A stretch of DNA of 64,000 nt from Ypsolopha sequella. Its lineage: Eukaryota > Arthropoda > Insecta > Lepidoptera > Ypsolophidae. The stretch lies in NCBI GenBank assembly GCA_934047225.1, contig OW203993.1, positions 23,078,069-23,142,068 of the forward strand. Reading direction: 5' to 3'. Positions 27,401 to 36,400 of this stretch are shown one piece after another. Below the pieces are notes generated by a model that saw only the letters and a list, made by a program, of their open reading frames with translations, did not search any database and was not told the DNA's origin. Each line of letters begins with the position of its first letter. Position 1 is the stretch's first letter. The translations under genes were made by a program, and so were the position numbers.

Positions 27401-30400
27401 ATTATTATCAGGTAGAAAGATCTCTCCACACGCAAACGTCTACGGACATAAGCAACTCTATACTTTGTCCATCACTCTTGGAAGACCGGTAACAGCTGTC
27501 TTATTGCAGAGACAAAAGGACGATAATTCCTTGACTAATTACCGGTCGTTCTGACAAAAGACAAACTGTAAAAGAATGAGGTTAGATGCGATTGTAGAGA
27601 ACAATGTAAATTGTAGAGTTACGTGCCTGTAATTAAATATACATATATGTACAGTTATTTACATCCTCCCCCACACATACGAGCAGGCATAAACTAAATT
27701 AAATTAAACTAAGTAAAACTTAATGCTTAAATTTAAATTAAACTCAATTTCACCTACTTATTTGTATATTGTATAACTTTTGTTATTATTTCTTGTGTGT
27801 AGTTTTAAGTAGTATAATGTTATATTTATAATAAGTGCTTTAAAGAAGAGCGGTGCCTCCTGACACAGGCCTTTTAAAGCTTAAAGGGAGACACCAGCCC
27901 CTACCCATATTATGTAATCCTATTTAATGAAATAAACGTATTTGTATTGTATATTTGTATTGTACAGTGTGGAAAAAGTCTCGTTCGTTCGGTGTTAACG
28001 TTTCTGAAAAGTTGCTAGCCTCAGCTGCAAACCGAACCAGCAAAAATGCGAAAAAGTCACCTGTAGTTTAATGGCATTTATCGACAAAATCAATGATAGG
28101 AAACAAATGGGCACCATGTCCGTGTTTGAAAGAACTCTTGATAGGCGCTGTTCGCTGATATATTTTCCCAAATTTTGAATTTTGTGAATTATCTATGACT
28201 TGAACATAAAATATTTATCAAAATGAACTACACACAAAAGTAACAAGCGTTTAAACGTCTTTTAGTGCAAATTCCATTATACTTTTAAACGATTGTAAAT
28301 TCTGTATGTCAAATACAACATACAAAAATCAGCCTTGTCATTATCACGTACATAAAGTCCGCCCTCTTGCAACTTTACTCACTTCCTTTGGGCCAAATCT
28401 ATGTGAAGTTGCGAGAGGGGAGACTTCATGCACGTGATAATGGCGTGGCTGTTGGTGTATTGTACACACTCACCTAATATACTGCATTTGAAATGACAGA
28501 CCGTTTACTCGTTGCTTTTATGCTGCCAGACGACATCAAACTTAGACTTGACCCGTTCTAGGTAAACGTAGCTGTAGCTAGCGAGACCTTGACATAAGTA
28601 ACTGAAACTAAATTTAAATAACTGACAAGTACAGCATTTCCATGACAAAATTAGTTATTTTTGTTCAGCGCTTCTTAGACCATCATATGTTCTGTTTTGT
28701 TCCAGGCACGGCGAGCAGTGGCGTAGGTTCCGCTCGAAGGTCCAGCGTCCGATCCTGCAGCCGCAGACCGTCAGGAAGTACGTGGCTCCCATCGAGCACG
28801 TCACTGAGGACTTCATAGCATATATGCAGGGAGCCCGGGACAGTAACAACGACCTGCCAGACTGCTTCGATAACGATATTCACAGGTGGTCGCTGGAATG
28901 TGAGTGTTCTATACATATTGTGACATGAATCATCGAGGGGGTATCAGAGGTGTTTCCGTGTAAAATGGAAGATTCCACGTCGTACACCAACGTTCCATCG
29001 ACGATTGTTACGTCCCAGACAGAGAGGTGCTTGGTGAAATCTATGGGCGTGCTACAGGTGGAAATGCACAAGGTGCCTTCTGAAGCAGGCAGACCAAAAA
29101 CAAATGTGTCCTTACGAGATTTGAACTCACCACCTTCAGATTAGTGGTCGTGACGTTCGAATCGCTAGAGTGCAGAGGCGTTTAGGCGTGTTCTATATAC
29201 CTATATACTTACTTACCATGCGACAATTTTGCGTTAGCAATGGCAACAATGATGGTGATGTTTGGCTGACCCCTAAACCAATTTCCGGATACGTGCCTGG
29301 CATTTGGTATAGGTCCCGTAATTTTGTACTATACATTTATTTCTTAAAGATAATAAGTAATTTATTACTCTGAAAAAGCTGAATTTATATCACATAATAA
29401 TGTAATTGGTTTTCAATATAAGTCATGTCAATACAACAAAACAAAGTACAACATCCTTGTGCTGCCATCTACACTCACTAGTGGGAACTTTCAAACAGGG
29501 CCACCGAAGTTTTGGTCCAACCAGGCATCGCAGCTAGGACTAGGTTGGTTCTGTAGCAACATCTACCCCCAACACTACGAACTAACAAACAGCGTCATCT
29601 ATGTTTCGTTTCAGGCATCGGCCGCGTGGCGCTGGATGTGCGGCTAGGCTGTCTATCCAGCGATATCTCTACCAACTCCGAGCCTCAGCGCATCATTGAC
29701 GCGGCTAAGTTTGCCCTTCGCAATGTTGCGGTCTTGGAGCTGAAGGCGCCATATTGGCGGTATATCCCGACACCGCTGTGGACTAAATACGTGAATAACA
29801 TGAACTTCTTTGTGGAGTAAGTCTAGGCTGTTTATCAAGCAATATCTCTAGCCACTATCGAATTTCGTTAATAATAATTTGAAGACATACTCTAGTTGTT
29901 ACCCCAATAACTTTAGATTGTAAGAAGATGTAGTGACTAGAATATAAAAAGGAATGCTTCGGTGGTTTGGAGTAGTTCGGACATGTAGAGAGAATTAATG
30001 AAAGTAGAGTGACGAAAGAAATTTCTGATGCGCAAGTGGAAGGTATAATTCGACTAATCAGCCCTAGAAGGACGTATGCTGACCAAATTGGCGACATACT
30101 GAAGAAGGGTAATGATGCCAAAAGTACCCGGAATAGAAGAGTTTGAATGACTAGATAGATGTGGAAGAGGCGAAAGAGGTGTGTCAGGATCTGTAGTCTC
30201 TGTCTACCCTTTTGGGAGACAGGCGTGAGTATATTTATGTATGACTGTGTTACTGTAAAAGCCCGAACTGCGGTAAATCCTAGGATTTACCGGTGAATCC
30301 TAAGATTTACCAAGTCTCACCGGTAAAAGTCCAAATTAATCTATAATAATCATACATTTCTGACTTTTACCGGCATTCAGTCGGTAAATCCTAGGTTTTA

Positions 30401-33400
30401 CCGAAGACACCGGTAAAAGTCCGAAATAAAAAATTAAAATATAATTATAGCCGCGTGTCAACTCGTGTCTCGCTCGAACCCCGCCCCCCTGCTACCAAGC
30501 CTCCTTATTTTTTCTGCATTTTATTTTTCTAAAGCATGATAAACACGTTTTAAGACAATTCAAAATTCAAAATTCAAAAAGTTTATTTTGCAAAGTAGGT
30601 ATATATAATACACGTTTCACAAGTCAAATTTTAATCTTATAAAAATATATGTAATAAAATAATAAATGTACATGAACTACTTAGATTAAATGTTTATTTA
30701 ATTTATGTAGCAATATATATACGATTAAAATTATAGGTAAAATATTATTATACAAGGTGAAATCCAATCAACCGCCCGAACCCATACCGGCGACCCGGCC
30801 AGGGACCAGGAACAAGGTTCAATGATCACCAACCGAGCCCCCAGCACGAATCCAGGCGGCCGACCAAATCCCATCCTATATACTACATAGTAATAGGTTA
30901 CATATATAAATACATGCCTACCTCCGCCCATTCGATTAGTCTTGCTAAGAAGAACGGGCAAGAAACTTGGCAAGATCATGTCTTTTTTTTAACATAAATT
31001 TAAACTATACATTGAATTACTTATATCTACTTTAACCAAGGGATAAGAAAATACAAGACAGCAGGAATTCAGGTTAATGAAAAAAGAAAAACATATATAT
31101 CTTTGCCTACCTGCCTCATATAGTCTATTTCCTTTTACAGTCTGTAATTAATTAATGTTAACTCTTAAGACTCTTTAGACTTGACTAATAGTAATGATAA
31201 TGATTGTACCGAATAACGAAATGATTATCAAAAGACTGTTTAGATTACTGAGCCAAAGTAGGTGTTATATGTAGTGAGCAGTAATTTTTATTTGTGTTAT
31301 TTTTTCTGCATTTTATTTTTCTAAAGCATGATAAACATGTTTTAAGACTTGACTGCTAACAATAATAATGAGACTAATGTTGAATAAATAGTTTCTGATT
31401 ATTAACTGTATGGTTTTACTCTGAAAACTAAAATTTACCGGTACCTGTGGTAAAACCCAAGATTTACCGACGAATGACGGTAAACGTCAAAAATTTAATA
31501 TTATTTTAGAATAATTCGGAGTTTTACCGGTGAGACTTGGCAAATCTTACAGTTCGGGCTTTTACAGTAACATATGTATGGATTTGTCAGTTATTTGGGT
31601 TTAGTCAGGTTGTGCTGCAGGGCGCATTTGCAGTCATAAGTGGTTGTATTTGGGTTGATTATTCTTTGAGCACCCCTAAATGTTTGCACTTTATTTTTTA
31701 TTTTAGCTGAATGATCATTTTTATTAAACAAGAAAATTAGCTAAACTCTTAAATAACATGCAAAAACTTAACTAAAGATGACCGAAAATATATAATACCT
31801 AACAAAATAAACCTAAAATTGGATATATTTTTATGCTGGGCAGATCGCTGCCGTCGTTCGTTAGGAAGGGTGCCCAAAAGCTGGCGGCGTTGCCACGTTT
31901 AATGGTCAGATTGATTACTACAATATCTGATAGACAACTTGTCTATTCCAGGCTCTGCACCCGGTACATAAACGAAGCCCTGGAAAGGCTGAAGACTAAA
32001 AAGGTGACGTCAGAGGACGATTTGTCTCTCCTGGAGAGAGTGCTGAAGAGTGAGGGCGACCCCAAGATCGCTACCATCATGGCACTGGACCTCATACTCG
32101 TGGGAATTGATACGGTGAGTGAGCTAGAATTATTTACAAGTTTTTATTAAGTCTTCTATACATGCTAGGCCATAGACTGGGCCAGTCACTCCCTGGTCCC
32201 TAATGTAAAACCCAGTATGCAAACTATTTAATTTGTGATTTATAATTTTTTAATTCAAGATATCAATGGCAGTCTGCTCGATCCTGTATCAAACTTCTAT
32301 CAGACTAAAACAACAAGAGAAGATGGCCGAAGAAATCAAGAGAGTGCTTCCGGACCCTGACAAACCTCTCACTTATGCTGACTTAGATAAGCTTCACTAC
32401 ACTAAGGCGTTTGTTAGGGAAGTTTTTAGGTAAGTAGAAAAATACAGAAAGAGTACTACATACATAACTAGAACTACATACAGAATTAGTCAAGAACTCA
32501 GTGAGTTTGCTTTTGATGAAGAGAGCAAAGCAATAAAAGGAACGAACTTAATTAGTTTGAAAAAAAAAAACACCAGGAAATTGCTATTTTGTGAGAACAG
32601 TATTTGAAGTGGAACCCGTGGCAGAAGCCTCTCACTAGTTGTAGGGAATATTTGTCAGATACTTGGGTCTTGGTTGACGTGACCATTTTTATTTTTGCTC
32701 AAAACGGGACATACCTTATTACGGCTACAGAATCAGTGGCAAAATGAAGAAACATACTTTTTGCACTTGAAAATCAAGACCATTTTTGCAAACAATTATT
32801 TTCATTCAGTACTTAAACTAAATTATTCATAGTTTTATTTGAACTTTCACCAAGCTGATACAGGAGATCTAATAACTTGTATATCTTTGGTGTTGTCGTA
32901 TTAAATCGTAAAGTAATATAATGTGAGTTTTCTCCGATTTGCTTACAATTCAATCAAACTCAAAAAGAGCAGCGCGAGGCAGCGCGGTGAAAGCGGGAGT
33001 GGCATTTGCATTTTTTGCGCCGTTATAACATAGTATTCTCAAACCGGGACAATTCTGTGTTACCGCAAAAAGGAACTGACCCGCTCAAAACGGGACGTCA
33101 CCTTATACTCGTAGTCTAACTGTCCAATGTGCGCCAGGCCTCGTAGCACAGTGTTTAATCACGCACGATGCCACTTAGTTGAATCACATATGCGAGGATA
33201 GTGACACGATATTTTTGCGATTAAACAATATGTCACGCTCCTCGCACCTGTGATTCAACTAAGCCGCGTCGCGCGCGATTAAACACTATGCTACCGGGCC
33301 GGGTGTATTTGAAGTAATCAGAGGCTGTATCTCAGTTTCCCTACTCTGGGAGGCTGCTTTCATGCATACCGAATTCGACACCTTTGAGTTCCCTTCAAGT

Positions 33401-36400
33401 CTCGAAACTACCTCACATAATTGTCCTTTTCTTGTAGAATGTATTCGACGGTTATTGGCAATGGACGAACTCTTCAAGAAGATGATGTTATTTGCGGATA
33501 TCATATTCCTAAAGGCGTGAGTATTCCAGAAATATAGTTTTTATTACACTATTACACTAAACTTGGCTTTATGAATTGTGCGCGTAATCCTCTTAAAATA
33601 TATGAAAGTTGATCGAAATTTATTGAAAATGAAACAAAGATATAAATAACGCTTGAGCGCGACATACAGAGCAAACGCTTTGAAGCATGGGCGATGATAA
33701 CATAGCATGGAGTCGTTAATGATGTCATCTATGACGTCATAGCAATCATCGTTATGGGGTTCACAATGAATAGAAATTCTAACAGCCCTTTGGCATTTTT
33801 CCATATTCCAGGTCCAAGTGGTCTTCCCAACAATCGTAACCGGCAACATGCCACAATTCGTCTCCAACCCTGAGGAGTTCAGACCGGAGCGCTGGCTGGA
33901 GTCAGGCGGCAAATTACATCCGTTCGCCTCGCTGCCGTATGGTCACGGAGCAAGGATCTGTTTAGGAAGGCGATTCGCAGACCTCGAGATACAGGTGCTG
34001 TTGGCTAAGGTATGTTGTTGATATTATTAGAGTGCAATACAAACTAGAAAATATCAATCAGAAACAAACCCAAAGACAAGAATATGAAAAAATTCCCCGG
34101 GCCAGGATTCGAACCTGCGACCTCTTGTTATCAAGACAAGCGCGCTACCAATTGCGCCACCGAGGTTCCTACCCGGACCGGTGAATTCTTCCATCATACT
34201 TGTCCACTGTTATTTTTGCTTCTGCTTGATATACTAGCTTGTACAACACATATAGAACGCTCACGAGGGCGTTATGTGATTTCACGCCTTGGTCTTAGAA
34301 ACAGATGGCGCTGTCGTCGCTACAATATTGTTGCTTCAGACAGTTAAGAAATTCACAGTTCTCATTAACTAAGATTATGTTTATTTTGCGAAATCCATCG
34401 CTATGAATACTCTAAATATTATTAGAGTGCAATACAAACTAGAAAATATCAATCAGAAACAAACCCAAAGACAAGAATATGAAAAAATTCCCCGGGCCAG
34501 GATTCGAACCTGCGACCTCTTGTTATCAAGACAAGCGCGCTACCAATTGCGCCACCGAGGTTCCTACCCGGACCGGTGAATTCTTCCATCATACTTGTCC
34601 ACTGTTATTTTTGCTTCTGCTTGATATACTAGCTTGTACAACACATATAGAACGCTCACGAGGGCGTTATGTGATTTCACGCCTTGGTCTTAGAAACAGA
34701 TGGCGCTGTCGTCGCTACAATATTGTTGCTTCAGACAGTTAAGAAATTCACAGTTCTCATTAACTAAGATTATGTTTATTTTGCGAAATCCATCGCTATG
34801 AATACTCTAAATATTATTAGAGTGCAATACAAACTAGAAAATATCAATCAGAAACAAACCCAAAGACAAGAATATGAAAAAAGGTCTCTTTCTAAGACCA
34901 AGGCGTGAAATCACATAACGCCCTCGTGAGCGTTCTATATGTGTTGTACAAGCTAGTATATCAAGCAGAAGCAAAAATAACAGTGGACAAGTATGATGGA
35001 AGAATTCACCGGTCCGGGTAGGAACCTCGGTGGCGCAATTGGTAGCGCGCTTGTCTTGATAACAAGAGGTCGCAGGTTCGAATCCTGGCCCGGGGAATTT
35101 TTTCATATTCTTGTCTTTGGGTTTGTTTCTGATTGATATTTTCTAGTTTGTATTGCACTCTAATAATATTTAGAGTATTCATAGCGATGGATTTCGCAAA
35201 ATAAACATAATCTATGTTGTTGATGTTACTTATTACGAAACATCTGGCCTTGAGGTTTAACTGTGGAATAAGCAAACACATCTTGTCATCCATCCATCCA
35301 TCAGCCCGTATTCGTCCACTGCTGGGCATAGGACTGTGCCGGATCGGACTCTATTATGACCACGATCCGCCATGTCACAAACAAAAAAAGAAAAGAAACA
35401 AAGAAATACGGGATTCATTTCAAATTCAATAAATTAAGCTAATCACAAAGGAATAAAATATCACACTTAGTATGGCTTTGAAACCATTACGGATCCTTAA
35501 ATGAAAGCAAATGCATAGATGGTTCTAGAACAGTAAGCTATCAGCGGGAATTGTATTCTAAAGTATTAGGAATAAGATTGAATTTTGTAACAAGCATAAA
35601 AACACAAAAGTATTTGATTGACCGTTGAGAAGTTAGGGCGAGGGAATAAGATCCTTATTACAACATGTCAAAGATAAAATTCGAACGAGGAGCTAGCTTT
35701 GCATAGAAAATTTCTGGAAAAGATGCATTCGATAGCATTTACCCAGAAAACATGGCGGATTTGGGGTATAAATAGGACTAAAAAAGAGAGGGGAGGGAAG
35801 TTCTAATTTTCGAAGGATACCGCGCGGACGTTACGCTGCCCGATTGAGGTGCGAGTTTTCGGTGATAATTTATTTATTTCTAAAACGTCTAGAAAATAGG
35901 AATCTCAGGCAAATAAATTTAAATCTATATAGGGAAGTAAAAGTATTAGTTTAGGATTGTCTGAGAAGTGTACATAGGCTTGTGTGTAAGCCTAGAAAAT
36001 AACCGCGAAAGTGAAATAAGTGAAAAATCCCTTTTCTGCGAAAGATAAGGTTGAAATGTGCTTTGTGATTCACTAAATATTGTGGTTTTAGTTCTCACAT
36101 GGATGTTATCATCGGCGGAGTACGTGAGTTATAGGATAATCAAGTCCTATTACTTCCTGAAGTGTATCTAAAATTTATTTTGACCTACTGATTCTATTTA
36201 TTTTGCTTGCGAAATTCCTCTAATTTTTATGTCTTGATTTTGTGTGTGTGCATGCAAATTTGTTCAAATTCTTCAGAATGTTATTTCTTGTATTCCTATT
36301 TGCATGATCTTTATCAATGTGCAGAGCATGTGAATTAAATTTTGAGCAAAAATAAACAAAGAAACCCTTTAATTGCTGTATAAAATAATAGAGTCAAATT

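Larger units (their letters stand above)
463..28705 (+). other. P450 intron 1, about 28.2 kb, transposon-rich
   Basis: The donor is gtaagt and the acceptor is tccag. It is many times longer than the other introns together, and most recognisable sequence in it is mobile: DNA elements, MITEs, LINE 3' ends, SINEs and Penelope-like pieces. I found no convincing additional host exon in it. The exon 1/exon 2 junction restores an uninterrupted P450 block. Confidence 0.9.

Noticed and set aside
35025..35095. Functional tRNA gene
   Set aside because: Two acceptor-stem pairs and one T-stem pair fail. The implied anticodon TGA would need a serine tRNA with a long variable arm, which is absent.
34084..35106. 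Three similar 87-90 residue proteins ([20 protein letters not shown] type)
   Set aside because: They are translations of the tRNA-like repeat units. The GFEPATSC string is the usual artefact of reading through a tRNA T-arm region.
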